Assembly: GCF_027587195.1 (NCBI RefSeq)
Contig: NZ_JAPDDP010000002.1
Location: 142,244 to 206,243, forward strand
Reading direction: 5' to 3'
Length of the DNA stretch: 64,000 nt
From: Solirubrobacter phytolaccae
GTDB taxonomy: Bacteria > Actinomycetota > Thermoleophilia > Solirubrobacterales > Solirubrobacteraceae
The translations under genes were made by a program, and so were the position numbers. Each line of letters starts with the position of its first letter. Within the stretch, counting starts at the first letter, position 1. Positions 1 to 8,551 of this stretch are shown one piece after another. The notes beneath the pieces are model-generated. The model did not search any database, was not told the DNA's origin, and saw nothing but the letters and a program-made list of their open reading frames with translations.

Positions 1-2
1 TC

Positions 3-617
3 GACTCCGTCAAGGAGTCCGACCAGGCCACGCGCGACCGGCTGGGCGAGATCATCTTCCGCTTCTACTTCGGCTGCATGTACCGCCACCGCCAGTTCTC
101 GGGCGACCCGCACCCCGGCAACTTCCTGCAGATGCCCGACGGCCGCGTGGCCTTCCTGGACTTCGGACTGTTCAAGGTCATGCCCAAGCACCTGATCGAC
201 CTCGAGCTGGAGACCCAGCGCGCCGGCCACGAGGGCGACGCCCAGCGCCTGTGGGAGATCTGGGCCGAGGGCGGGCTGCTCAAGCAGCCGGACAAGTTCC
301 GCCCCGACAAGCTCCTCTCGCAGTTCCTCGACGCGACCTGGTGGTACCTGACCGACGAGGAGATCGAGCTCGTCCCGGAGATCGCGACCCAGGTCATGAT
401 CGACATGGCCGACCCGCGCTCGACGCACTTCGGCCAGATGCGCCACGAGACGCTCCCCGCCGACCACATCTTCGGCCGCCGCGTGGAGACGCTCACGCTC
501 GCCGTGCTCGGCCAGCTCTCCGCGACTGCGAACTGGCACCGGATCGCCCGCGAGTGGATGTACGGCGACCCGCCCGTGACCGAGCTGGGCCGCCAAGAAG
601 CCGAGTTCTACGGCTAG
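3..617 (+). CDS. ABC1/UbiB-family kinase-like protein, 3' part
   Basis: Only the last ~204 residues are in the window; the reading frame is already open at base 3. The segment carries GDPHPGNFL and, shortly after, FLDFG. These are the catalytic-loop and DFG-like metal-binding motifs of the ABC1/UbiB/ADCK atypical kinase family. Members act in quinone biosynthesis or lipid homeostasis, usually at the membrane. No C-terminal transmembrane pair is evident. The stop codon overlaps the end of the convergent SDR gene by 4 nt. The substrate cannot be told from the sequence. Family assignment is firm; a role in quinone metabolism is inferred from the family only. Confidence 0.85.
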   Translation, partial: DSVKESDQATRDRLGEIIFRFYFGCMYRHRQFSGDPHPGNFLQMPDGRVAFLDFGLFKVMPKHLIDLELETQRAGHEGDAQRLWEIWAEGGLLKQPDKFRPDKLLSQFLDATWWYLTDEEIELVPEIATQVMIDMADPRSTHFGQMRHETLPADHIFGRRVETLTLAVLGQLSATANWHRIAREWMYGDPPVTELGRQEAEFYG

Positions 618-1339
618 GCCGCCGTCGGGGCCTCGATCCCCTCGCCGAGCCCGCCGTCCACGGCGAGCCGGGCGCCGGTCGTGAACGTCGCCTCGAACGC
701 GAGGAAGACGACCGCGCGGGCGACCTCCTCGGCGGTGCCGTGCCGACCCATCGGCGTGATCGCGTCGCCGACCGCGTGGAACGCCGCGCGGTCATCGTCG
801 CTGATCCCCTCGATCCCGTAGCTCGGCGTGTCGATGAACCCCGGGCTCACGGCGTTCACGCGGATGCCACGCGGCAGCAGCGCCGCCGCGAACCCCGCGA
901 CGAGCGACCGCGCCGCCGCCTTCGCCGCGCCGTAGACGATCATCGCGGGCGAGCCGCCCTGGTCGGCGACCGAGCTGGTGAACACGATCGCGCCGCCGTC
1001 GCGCACGAGCGGCGCGAGCGCCTGCACGGCGAAGAACGCGCCCTTCGTGTTCACGTCGAACGTGCGGTCGTAGGACGCCTCGGTGACGGCGTCGAACGGC
1101 TCGAGCTTCGCGAACCCGGCGTTGACGTGGAGCAGGTCGACCTGCCCGAACCGCTCGCGGACCGCTTCGGCGAGCGCGCCGAGGTCGGCGAGCCGTGTCA
1201 GGTCGACGTGCACGTCGCCGCCGCGCCGGCCGGTGACCAGGACCTCGGCGCCCTCGGCGCGCAGCAGCGCCGCGGTCGCCTCACCCATGCCGTGCGTCCC
1301 ACCGAGGATGACCGCGCTGCGGCCCGCGTAACGACTCAT
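614..1339 (-). CDS. SDR-family NAD(P)-dependent oxidoreductase
   Basis: A 241-residue classical short-chain dehydrogenase. It has the glycine-rich nucleotide loop GGTHGMG (residues ~13-19), VNAG near 73-75, catalytic Ser around 122-123 and YGAAK (Tyr136, Lys140). The start at MSRYAG is chosen because the upstream in-frame extension reads through the shared promoter region. The substrate is unknown. It is divergent from an HxlR-type regulator with ~80 bp between starts, the usual arrangement where the regulator controls the oxidoreductase in response to an electrophile or quinone. That regulatory link is inference. The 3' end overlaps the ABC1/UbiB gene by 4 nt. Confidence 0.9.
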   Translation of the reverse strand: MSRYAGRSAVILGGTHGMGEATAALLRAEGAEVLVTGRRGGDVHVDLTRLADLGALAEAVRERFGQVDLLHVNAGFAKLEPFDAVTEASYDRTFDVNTKGAFFAVQALAPLVRDGGAIVFTSSVADQGGSPAMIVYGAAKAAARSLVAGFAAALLPRGIRVNAVSPGFIDTPSYGIEGISDDDRAAFHAVGDAITPMGRHGTAEEVARAVVFLAFEATFTTGARLAVDGGLGEGIEAPTAA

Positions 1340-1374
1340 GCCGACGATGGTCCGTCGGCACGGTACGATCGTCA

Positions 1375-1399
1375 AGTACCTACGTGAAAGTTGGGTACC
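1375..1399. promoter_or_regulatory. Imperfect palindrome, probable HxlR operator
   Basis: GTACC at 1376-1380 is mirrored by GGTAC at 1394-1398 around a 13-nt centre, with further partial symmetry inside. It lies between the divergent SDR and HxlR genes. HxlR-type dimers bind interrupted palindromes of about this length, so it is the obvious operator candidate. A TTGAC-like element for the minus strand lies just beside it. Binding is inferred. Confidence 0.5.
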
Positions 1400-1420
1400 C
1401 ACCTCAGAGTGAGAAATGTG

Positions 1421-1777
1421 ATGAACGCTGACGACATCGTCCCTCCCTACGAGTGCGGCCTGGACGCGGCGGTCGACGTGATCGGCGGCAAGTGGAAGGT
1501 CTCGATCCTCTGGGCGCTCGCCGAGCGGCCGCGCCGGCCGGGCGAGCTGCGCCGGGGCGTGAAGGGGATCAGCGAGAAGATGCTCATCCAGCAGCTTCGG
1601 CAGATGGAGGGCGACGGGCTCGTCACCCGCACCGCCTATCCCGAGATCCCGCCGCGCGTCGAGTACTCGCTCACCCCGCTCGGGCTCTCACTCAACGCCG
1701 CGCTCGCCCCACTCGGCGAGTGGGGCGAGGAGCACATGGACCTCATCGCGGGCCGCCGACGGACCACCGCGGCCTAG
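1421..1777 (+). CDS. HxlR-family transcriptional regulator
   Basis: A 118-residue winged-helix protein with the typical HxlR opening (conserved Cys in [17 protein letters not shown]), a recognition-helix region [20 protein letters not shown], and the wing/C-terminal segment [12 protein letters not shown]. Start ATG 1421 is preferred: it places the conserved Cys at about residue 11, as in the family. A TTG 30 nt upstream lies inside the palindrome and is unlikely. The family senses reactive aldehydes, quinones or redox stress, often through that N-terminal Cys. Probable target: the divergent SDR gene and itself. Confidence 0.9.
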   Translation: MNADDIVPPYECGLDAAVDVIGGKWKVSILWALAERPRRPGELRRGVKGISEKMLIQQLRQMEGDGLVTRTAYPEIPPRVEYSLTPLGLSLNAALAPLGEWGEEHMDLIAGRRRTTAA

Positions 1778-3705
1778 TCGTGGTGACAGCAGTGCCCGGC
1801 CGCCTTTGAGGGCGGCATGTCCAGCGCCGGGTTGCCGGCGAAGAAGCCCGCCGGCTTGAGCTTGAACCCGACGTGCGTGACCGGCATCACCGGCCAGTCC
1901 TCCGGCCGGACGATGTGGTGGGCGCCGAACGTGTACCAGAGCACGACGTCCGTGTTCTCGGTGTCCCGCCCCGCGGCCGCGTAGCGCGGCACGCCGTCGC
2001 CGCCCGGGTGCTGGTTGGGGTAGTCGCCGGCCGCGTAGCGCTCGCTCGGGTCGTACGCGGTCACCCACACGTGCTCGCCCGTGAACCCGGCCCGCTGCGC
2101 GAAGCGCGACTCGGGCGCGAACATCGGCGCCACGTTCTCGCCGGGGACGAGCTTGTAGGCGACCGGGTCACCCAGAGCGCTCACCTTCTCCGGGTTCTCG
2201 ATCCGCCAGAAGCGTCCCCGCAGCGGGTCGATCTGCCCGCGCGCGGACTCGTCGGCGTACACGGTGCGCTTGGTCACCCACGCGGTGCCGGTGGGGTTCG
2301 CGGGCCCGTACGGCAGCGGCTCGGAGTCCACCTGCACGACCGTGTTCGTGTTGCCGTCGACGGCCATGTCCAGCCGCACGCAGAAGAAGTGCTGGTGGTG
2401 CGGCCCGTACAGCCCCGGCGCCACCAGTGTCCCGTGGGCGGGCCGCGCGCCCGGCTCCAGCGCGCCGGTCGAGATCACGCCGGAGAGCTTGACCTCGTAC
2501 TCGATCGTGCCGTCGGTGTAGAGGTACCAGAAGTACCCGTACTCGTAGTTGCCGACGGTCGCGATCGACGAGATCACCAGGCGCCGCAGCCGGCGGACCT
2601 CGACGTCCTCGGTCCGGAAGTCCGTGTGCTTCCAGCCGATGCCGTAGTCCTCCTCGTGCATGCAGATGGCGTTCTCGATCGTCGCCGGCTCGCCGTCCTG
2701 GTCGTTGACGACGCCGTCGAAGTAGAAGATCTCCCCGACGCAGTCGCAGCCGAGCGTGAGCGAGTTCGCGAGCCAGCCGACGCCGTACTCGCCCTGGTCG
2801 AACACGTTCTTGAAGCGGTGCGTGGGCGCGGGGTCGCCGTACGGGACGAACATCTCCGCCAGCGACGCGCGGTAGATGATCGGCCGGTCTTCGTAGGCCA
2901 GCTCGTGCAGGACGAGCCCCTCACGCGGCGTGAAGCCGACGCGCACCGACCACTTCTGCCACGCGACGTGATGACCGGTGACGGTGAACGAGGCGCCTTC
3001 GGGCTGGGTGATCGAGATCGGCTTGAGGTCCTCGCGCGGCGAGGCGAACGACGGCACGTTGTCCGGCGCCGCCATCCGCTCGACGTCGTAGTTGCCGGGC
3101 GCGGGCGGGAGCGCCACGACGCCGTAGTCGTCGACCTGCACGACCTCCATCGCGTCGAGGTCCACGGTCACGACGAGGCCCTCGATCGGCCGCGCGTAGC
3201 CGTGCTCGCCCGGCTCGGAGCGCACCCACGTGAGCGGCCGCGCGATCCGCCGCAGCGACGGATCGTCCTCAGGCCCGGTGTAGCCCGCGGCCCACGGGTC
3301 GATCATCGCCAGCGTGAAGTCCTCGATCCCGCGTAGGCGCATCGCCGCCTGCCACTGCGGATCGTTCTGCACGACCTCCTCGCAGGCCATGAACTCCTCG
3401 GCCGTGATCGGCGGCTGCACGCCCTCGATGTGCGTGAAGGAGACCACGGCCTGGTCCGTGAGCGAGACCACCGCCTCGTAGGTCTTGCGCTCGGCCTTCT
3501 CGTAGAGCACGACGAACGCCTCGCGCGGGACGCCCTCGCCCGTCTGGACGGCCGCCTTGGCCGGCTCGTGCAGGCTGATGAAGACGAAGCGGGCCGTCGC
3601 CGCGAGCGACTGCTCGGCCTTCAGGATCGCGCTCGCCGCGCGCACCTCGTCCGCGCTGAGCGGCTCCAACGGGTGCAGGACGGGCGGTGCGTCAAGGGTG
3701 CTCAT
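1774..3705 (-). CDS. Copper-containing primary amine oxidase
   Basis: 643 residues, normal length for a bacterial copper amine oxidase, which oxidises primary amines to aldehyde, ammonia and hydrogen peroxide. The TPQ-forming motif T-x-x-N-Y-E is at residues 383-388, with Tyr387 as cofactor precursor. The catalytic-base Asp is likely D303 in VFDQGEYGVG. Copper ligands are H437 and H439 (HQH) and a third His near 597 before VRPEDWPVMP. No signal peptide is visible, so it is probably cytosolic. The C-terminus ends in a Cys/His-rich tail (HCCHHD), which is unusual. Its start overlaps the stop of the upstream permease by 4 nt (ATGA), indicating co-translation and an amine or amino-acid uptake-oxidation unit. 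Confidence 0.95.
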   Translation of the reverse strand: MSTLDAPPVLHPLEPLSADEVRAASAILKAEQSLAATARFVFISLHEPAKAAVQTGEGVPREAFVVLYEKAERKTYEAVVSLTDQAVVSFTHIEGVQPPITAEEFMACEEVVQNDPQWQAAMRLRGIEDFTLAMIDPWAAGYTGPEDDPSLRRIARPLTWVRSEPGEHGYARPIEGLVVTVDLDAMEVVQVDDYGVVALPPAPGNYDVERMAAPDNVPSFASPREDLKPISITQPEGASFTVTGHHVAWQKWSVRVGFTPREGLVLHELAYEDRPIIYRASLAEMFVPYGDPAPTHRFKNVFDQGEYGVGWLANSLTLGCDCVGEIFYFDGVVNDQDGEPATIENAICMHEEDYGIGWKHTDFRTEDVEVRRLRRLVISSIATVGNYEYGYFWYLYTDGTIEYEVKLSGVISTGALEPGARPAHGTLVAPGLYGPHHQHFFCVRLDMAVDGNTNTVVQVDSEPLPYGPANPTGTAWVTKRTVYADESARGQIDPLRGRFWRIENPEKVSALGDPVAYKLVPGENVAPMFAPESRFAQRAGFTGEHVWVTAYDPSERYAAGDYPNQHPGGDGVPRYAAAGRDTENTDVVLWYTFGAHHIVRPEDWPVMPVTHVGFKLKPAGFFAGNPALDMPPSKAAGHCCHHD

Positions 3706-5228
3706 GCCGGGATCTCCTCTCTGCTGAAGCGTCCCACTTTCGCGTAGGTCTCGCGGTCACGCGAGCGCAGGTAGAGCCCGAGGAGCATGCCGGCGACGAA
3801 CACCGCCAGCACCACGAACGGGATCAGCTTGATGAACATCGAGTCGCCCGCGCCGGAGAGGACGCCACGGTTGGAGATCAGCAGGTAGCACGCGCCGGCC
3901 ATCGCCAGCGCGCCCAGGATGGGTGCGATCAGCGTCTTGACGGGGTGGAAGCCGTCCCGCGCCTCGGTCAGGAAGAAGCGGATGATCGCCACCGAGCACA
4001 GGCCCTGCACGGCGAGGATGCCGAGCACGCCGAGCAGCGGCGTCCAGGTGCCGAGCTTGAGCAGCGCGGCCTCCGTGCTCGAGTCCATGATCACGAAGCC
4101 GAGCATGTACAGGCCGACGATCGCCGTCACGACCATGCTCGCCACGATCGGCCCCTTGCGCTGCTCGTGCGTCGTGCCGAGCGCCTTCGGCAGCACGCCC
4201 TCCCGCGCGAGCGCGAACAGGTACCGGGCGCCCGTGTTGTAGAAGGCCATGGCGCACGCGAACGAGCTGGTGACGATCAGCAGCTCGACGATCGTCGTCA
4301 GCCCACCGCCGACGTACTTGTCGGTCAGCGGATAGAACGCCGACGCGTACGTGCCCTCGAACTGGCTCGCGACGGCCTGCGCGGAGCCGGTCAGGCCCCA
4401 GCCGGACACGAACATGTACGAGACGAAGATGTAGAAGATCCCGAGCCCGATCACGCTGCCGTAGGTCGCGGCCTTGGCGATCTTGTTCGGCTCGCGTGAC
4501 TCCTCGGCGTAGTTGGGCGCCATCTCGAAGCCGACCCAGGACCAGAACGCGCCGAAGATGGCCACGCCGGCCGCCGCCGCGCCGAAGACGGACAGCGCCG
4601 CGTCGTTGTCGAAGATGTTCGCCGGGTTCAGCGGCGCCGCGCTGTAGCCCTCGGGCGGGCCGGTGACGATGATCCCGATGCACATCGCCAGCAGCGCGAG
4701 CACCTCCGCCACGAGCGCCACGCCGAGCACCTTCGCGGTCAGCTCGATGTGGAACCAGGCGAAGCTCGTCATCAGCGCGAGCGCGCCGAACATGTAGACG
4801 TAGGCCGGCAGGTTGATGCCGAACCAGGCGTCGAACGTCGTCGACGCGAAGTAGCCCAATACGCCGGTCACCGCCGCGGCGAAGATCACGTAGCAAAGGG
4901 CGATCAGGATCCCGGAGCCCAGGCCGAGCACGTTCCCGAGCCCGCGCGAGATGAACGTGTAGAACCCGCCCGTCGACGTCACCCGCCGGGCCATCTCGAT
5001 GTAGCCGGTGGAGAAGATCGTGAGCGCGATCGTCGCGACCAGGAACGCGGCCGGCACGGCGTACCCGCCGCCCGATACGGCGACCGGCACGTTGAACATC
5101 ATCGCCGCGAGCGGAGCCGCTCCGGTGACGATGCAGAAGAGGACAGCGGGCAGGCCCAGTGCGTCGCGGGCCAGCTCATGCGTTCGAGGGGCCGCGACGG
5201 GCGCGGCCGCTGAGGTGGCGACTGACAT
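3702..5228 (-). CDS. APC-superfamily amino acid/amine permease
   Basis: 508 residues with about 12-14 hydrophobic membrane segments and an APC-type first helix (LGLPAVLFCIVTGAAPLAAM). The segment GGFYTFISRGLGNVLGLGSG resembles the substrate-binding region of APC transporters. Start at MSVATSAAAP; an ATG 12 nt upstream is also possible. Translation is coupled to the copper amine oxidase downstream, so the likely cargo is an amine that the oxidase consumes. That substrate link comes from context only. Confidence 0.88.
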   Translation of the reverse strand: MSVATSAAAPVAAPRTHELARDALGLPAVLFCIVTGAAPLAAMMFNVPVAVSGGGYAVPAAFLVATIALTIFSTGYIEMARRVTSTGGFYTFISRGLGNVLGLGSGILIALCYVIFAAAVTGVLGYFASTTFDAWFGINLPAYVYMFGALALMTSFAWFHIELTAKVLGVALVAEVLALLAMCIGIIVTGPPEGYSAAPLNPANIFDNDAALSVFGAAAAGVAIFGAFWSWVGFEMAPNYAEESREPNKIAKAATYGSVIGLGIFYIFVSYMFVSGWGLTGSAQAVASQFEGTYASAFYPLTDKYVGGGLTTIVELLIVTSSFACAMAFYNTGARYLFALAREGVLPKALGTTHEQRKGPIVASMVVTAIVGLYMLGFVIMDSSTEAALLKLGTWTPLLGVLGILAVQGLCSVAIIRFFLTEARDGFHPVKTLIAPILGALAMAGACYLLISNRGVLSGAGDSMFIKLIPFVVLAVFVAGMLLGLYLRSRDRETYAKVGRFSREEIPA

Positions 5229-5315
5229 GCCCGGCAGCACATCGCGCCGCGGCGGACCGCGGCAGTGCTCGTCGGTCCAGTTTTCCGCTACCTAAAGTGG
5301 ACCTTAAGGCCTAGC

Positions 5316-7148
5316 TCACGCGCACTTCGCGGGCCGCTTCGCGCCCGGGGCCAGGCACAGGAACGTCACCTTCGGCAGCTTGCCCTTGCGGATCTGGAAG
5401 CGCGCGACCTTCCCGACCAGGCCGGGTGCGAGGACGCGGATCTCGACCTGCGCGCCCGGCTTGAGCTTGCGCTTGCCGAACAGGGTCTTGAAGCTCGTGG
5501 TGGCGATCCGCTTGCGGGTGACCGTGCGCGTCGTCGGGCAGCCCTTGCCCTTGCCGGTGCAGCGCAGCTCGACCCAGCCGTTCTCGGGTACGTCGCGGAC
5601 GACCAGCGTCGTCACGGTCGTGTAGCGGCGATTGGCCTTCCACTTGTACGCGACCGCCGAGCGCACGAACCTGGGCGCGGCCGGCGTCGGGGCGGGCGTG
5701 GGCTGGGGTTGCGGCTGCGTCACGGGCCCGGCCGGCGGCGGCGTGTCTGCGACCGGCGGACTCAGGAGCCGGTCGTCGCGGGCGTTGCCCGCAGCCAGCG
5801 ACGCGCCGTCGACCTGCAGCTCGCGCCCGGGCGTATCGAGGACGACCTCGGCGCGGAGCCCGCTGTGCGCGCGCTCGGCGTCGAGCGGGACGGACACGAG
5901 CGTCCAGGCCGAGCCGACGCTGAACGGCGTGCTCGCCGTCTCGTCGCCACCGCCGGTGCCGGTCAGCACCAGCGAGCCGGCGGCGCCGGCCGAGTCGGGT
6001 GAGCGCAGCCACGCCGAGAAGGTCTGGCTGCCGCCCGCGTCGGTGCCGACGGCGACGTCCTGCGCGAACGAGCGACCGGCGGCGTCCGCACGCGCGACGC
6101 CGAACGCGCTGCCGTCCCGCGCGTCACCGGGCTGCGCGCTCGCGGCGGTCAGCGGCCCGCGCGGGAAGAGGTCCCAGGACCGGAAGAACGCCTGCTCGAA
6201 CGACGCGTTGCCGAGGCCGGGCTGCGTGAGCTGCGCGCCGTCGACGTAGACGCCGAGACCGGGCGAGAGCAGCTGCACCTGCGTGCGCAGGATGTCGGCG
6301 CCGCTCGTCGTGCGCAGCGTGACGGTGACGAGCTGCCACTCCGGGCCGGCGGTGAACGGGGTGAACCCGGTCTCGCTCTCGCTCGCCGTCGCCCACAGCC
6401 CGATCCGGCCGCTCACCGGCGCGCCGCTGACCGACCGCACCCAGGCCGAGTACGTGTAGTGCTCGCCGGCGGCCGGCACGATCGGCTGGTCCTGCAGCAG
6501 CGAGCCGCCACGCTCGGCCGCGGTCAGCACGCCCGACCGCACGCCGTCGCGCGCCGCGGCACCCGAGATCTGCAGCGCGGCGCCGTCCGTGTACCAGCCC
6601 GCCCCGGAGGTGTCCTCGAACGACGCGTTGCGCAGCCGCACCGGCAGCAGCTGGGCGCCGTCGAGCAGCAGCTGCTCCCCCGCCGTGTGCAGGTCCACCT
6701 GCGCCCGCAGCGCCGTGTGGGCGTGGGTCGCCATGAAGGTCGCGGTGACGAGCTGCCAGTCGGCGTCCGCCGTGAAGTCCGTGCCCGTGCCCTCGACCGG
6801 GCCGCTGAGCCCGAACAGGACGATCGAGCCCTTGAAGGGCCGCCCGCTGGCCGACCGCACCCACATCGAGAAGCTGTAGCTGCGGTACTGGGCGACGCTG
6901 ACGCTGACGTCCTGAGCGATCGTGTCCGACGCGGCGGAGGTCTGCACGATCCCGTAGCCGCGCCCTTCCCGGGCGACGCCGGGCGTGGTCTGCGTGCCGC
7001 CCTGCCCGGGCCCGAACAGGCTCCAGGCTCTCAGCGACGGCTGCTCGAACGACGCGTTGCGGAGCAGGTTGGGGCCGGCGGCGTGCGCCGCGGCCGGAGC
7101 GATCAGCAGCGTCAGCAGGAGCGCCGCGAGCAGGGTGAGCCGGTGCAT
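5316..7148 (-). CDS. Secreted protein with three carbohydrate-binding-like modules and a four-Cys C-terminal module
   Basis: 610 residues with a signal peptide ending at AHAAG (~24). Three tandem modules begin with an N-A-S-F-E signature at ~31, ~174 and ~314; each holds a W-V-R-S or W-L-R-S strand and a DGAQL or DGASL end strand. This looks like CBM4/9-type jelly-roll domains, which bind polysaccharide. A Pro/Gln linker (~468-492) leads to a ~118-residue module with four cysteines and the motif VEIRVLAPG. The same module ends three other secreted proteins here (17.3-18.2, 27.2-29.2 and 29.4-31.5 kb). No catalytic domain is seen, so it is probably a cell-surface or matrix binding protein. Confidence 0.8.
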   Translation of the reverse strand: MHRLTLLAALLLTLLIAPAAAHAAGPNLLRNASFEQPSLRAWSLFGPGQGGTQTTPGVAREGRGYGIVQTSAASDTIAQDVSVSVAQYRSYSFSMWVRSASGRPFKGSIVLFGLSGPVEGTGTDFTADADWQLVTATFMATHAHTALRAQVDLHTAGEQLLLDGAQLLPVRLRNASFEDTSGAGWYTDGAALQISGAAARDGVRSGVLTAAERGGSLLQDQPIVPAAGEHYTYSAWVRSVSGAPVSGRIGLWATASESETGFTPFTAGPEWQLVTVTLRTTSGADILRTQVQLLSPGLGVYVDGAQLTQPGLGNASFEQAFFRSWDLFPRGPLTAASAQPGDARDGSAFGVARADAAGRSFAQDVAVGTDAGGSQTFSAWLRSPDSAGAAGSLVLTGTGGGDETASTPFSVGSAWTLVSVPLDAERAHSGLRAEVVLDTPGRELQVDGASLAAGNARDDRLLSPPVADTPPPAGPVTQPQPQPTPAPTPAAPRFVRSAVAYKWKANRRYTTVTTLVVRDVPENGWVELRCTGKGKGCPTTRTVTRKRIATTSFKTLFGKRKLKPGAQVEIRVLAPGLVGKVARFQIRKGKLPKVTFLCLAPGAKRPAKCA

Positions 7149-7205
7149 CGCCGCGCACGGTAACTCGCGCGTGACGCAAACGGCCTGTGCTGGACGAAGG
7201 TCCGA

Positions 7206-7550
7206 CTAGCAGCAGTGCCAGGTGTTGGACGATCCGTAGCCCGGACCGACCGGCTGGAGCTCGCGGGTCGCGACGGCGTCGACGACCTCCTCGACCTCTT
7301 CCTCTTCCTTGCGTCCGCCGCCGTCCGGCTCGGCGTCGCAGGTGACCCGCAGACGTCCGGAGGTGACGGTGCCGTCCGCGACCACGATGAGGCCGCAGAT
7401 CACGTCGCCCTCTTCCCAGCCGAGGCGCTCGATGTCGAAGAAGGCCATGTGGACCTCCGTGGCCTTGCCCTTCCAGCGGCAGGTCTTGTCGTGATGCTCC
7501 TTCGCATCGCACACAACCTTCATGTTCTTGCCGGAAGCCTCAACGCTCAC
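7206..7550 (-). CDS. Small Cys-containing protein of unknown function
   Basis: 114 residues, starting at GTG 7550 (VSVEASGKNMKVV). A TAGTCT box lies 7 nt upstream of that start, which fits a leaderless promoter. The body holds VVCDAKEHHDKTCRWKG, an acidic run (EEEEVEEV) and a C-terminus ending HCC. The Cys/His spacing suggests possible metal binding, but I do not recognise the family. It is divergent from the NUDIX gene, with starts only about 27 nt apart. Confidence 0.6.
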   Translation of the reverse strand: MSVEASGKNMKVVCDAKEHHDKTCRWKGKATEVHMAFFDIERLGWEEGDVICGLIVVADGTVTSGRLRVTCDAEPDGGGRKEEEEVEEVVDAVATRELQPVGPGYGSSNTWHCC

Positions 7551-7557
7551 GACGAAA

Positions 7558-7563
7558 AGACTA
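7558..7563 (-). promoter_or_regulatory. TANNNT -10 box (TAGTCT), leaderless-type
   Basis: On the minus strand TAGTCT is followed by 7 nt and the GTG start at 7550. The same spacing recurs before other genes in this window (see 14026, 27181, 46199 and 52611). No clear -35 is visible. Confidence 0.4.
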
Positions 7564-7577
7564 CCCTGCAAAGGGAC

Positions 7578-8237
7578 TTGCCCTACTCGCCCGGCATCCT
7601 CGCGCGCGGTCCGTGGCCGCTGGACCGGGTGTCCTCGCGTTGGAGCGGAAAGACGTACGAGCCGTCGCCCGCGCAGACGGCCGAGGCCGACCGCGTCATC
7701 GCGGGCCTCAAGGACCGTGGCTCCCCCGCCTACGACGGGATCGCGGCTCGCCTGGCGAGCTTTCGCGTCGAGGACGGCGCGCTGGCGCTCGAGCTCGAGG
7801 AGATGCGCTGGGCGCTGCGGCTGGCCGAGGACGCGCTCGGAGCGCTGAGCGTGCTGTGCGTCGTGCGCGATCACGAAGGCCGCTGGCTCGCCGGCCGGCG
7901 CGCGGCGTGGGTCGCCAGCTGGGCGGGCCTCTGGGCGCTCGGCGCCGGTGGCGCCGTGGACGCGGGTGAGGACGCCGCGCTCGCTCTGGGCAGAGAGTTG
8001 CAGGAGGAGTGGTCCGTCGAGCCCGTGTCGATCCAGGTCGAGGCGCTCCTCGCCACCCCCGGTGATATGACGATGCTGATCGGCCAAGCGTGGCTCGCAC
8101 CCGGTGCGGAGGTCACCCGCGACCACGAGCACGACGCGCACGCGTGGTGGCCTTCTGACCCGAACGACTGGCCGGATGACGCACATCCGCAACTTCAGCG
8201 CATGGCCACGTTGCTTTCTACCGAAGACCCCGTATGA
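7578..8237 (+). CDS. NUDIX hydrolase
   Basis: About 219 residues. The complete NUDIX box reads G-AVDAG-E-x7-REL-x-EE, so it should cleave a nucleoside-diphosphate-linked substrate with Mg2+. The usual Gly after the final Glu is Trp here (ELQEEW). The N-terminal ~100 residues are an extra helical region before the NUDIX fold. Start is uncertain: TTG 7578 has AAAGGGA too close upstream, and GTG 7629 is an alternative. The stop overlaps the ATG of the next gene (ATGA), so the two are co-translated. The substrate is unknown. Confidence 0.8.
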   Translation: MPYSPGILARGPWPLDRVSSRWSGKTYEPSPAQTAEADRVIAGLKDRGSPAYDGIAARLASFRVEDGALALELEEMRWALRLAEDALGALSVLCVVRDHEGRWLAGRRAAWVASWAGLWALGAGGAVDAGEDAALALGRELQEEWSVEPVSIQVEALLATPGDMTMLIGQAWLAPGAEVTRDHEHDAHAWWPSDPNDWPDDAHPQLQRMATLLSTEDPV

Positions 8238-8542
8238 GCTTCCGCACGCTCAAGTACCTCTCGTTCGTCCACTCCGCCATCTACACGGCCCTGATCGTGA
8301 TCGCGATTGCAGGAGTGTTAGACGATGTGAAGTACGTGTTGGGCTGGTGTCACGGCATCGGCTGGATCGTCATGTCGCTGCTATGCGTGGACGCAGTTAG
8401 ACGGCGCGTGATCCCGCTCTGGCTCGGGGTGATGGTCGCGGTCGTCGGTGGCGTCGGGCCGTTTGCGGGCACCATCGGTTTTGTGTATGCAGAGCGGCGC
8501 CCAAGAGCGGCGTCGCGAATCCCTCAACGCGATATGGTCTAG
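8234..8542 (+). CDS. DUF3817-type small membrane protein
   Basis: 102 residues with three predicted membrane helices (about 9-28, 40-58 and 62-86) and the pattern YVLGWCHGIGWIVM, typical of the DUF3817 family of actinobacterial integral membrane proteins. The biochemical role is unknown. Its start overlaps the NUDIX stop by 4 nt. The next gene, kgd, starts 9 nt after its stop. Confidence 0.8.
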   Translation: MSFRTLKYLSFVHSAIYTALIVIAIAGVLDDVKYVLGWCHGIGWIVMSLLCVDAVRRRVIPLWLGVMVAVVGGVGPFAGTIGFVYAERRPRAASRIPQRDMV

Positions 8543-8551
8543 GACCTTGAT

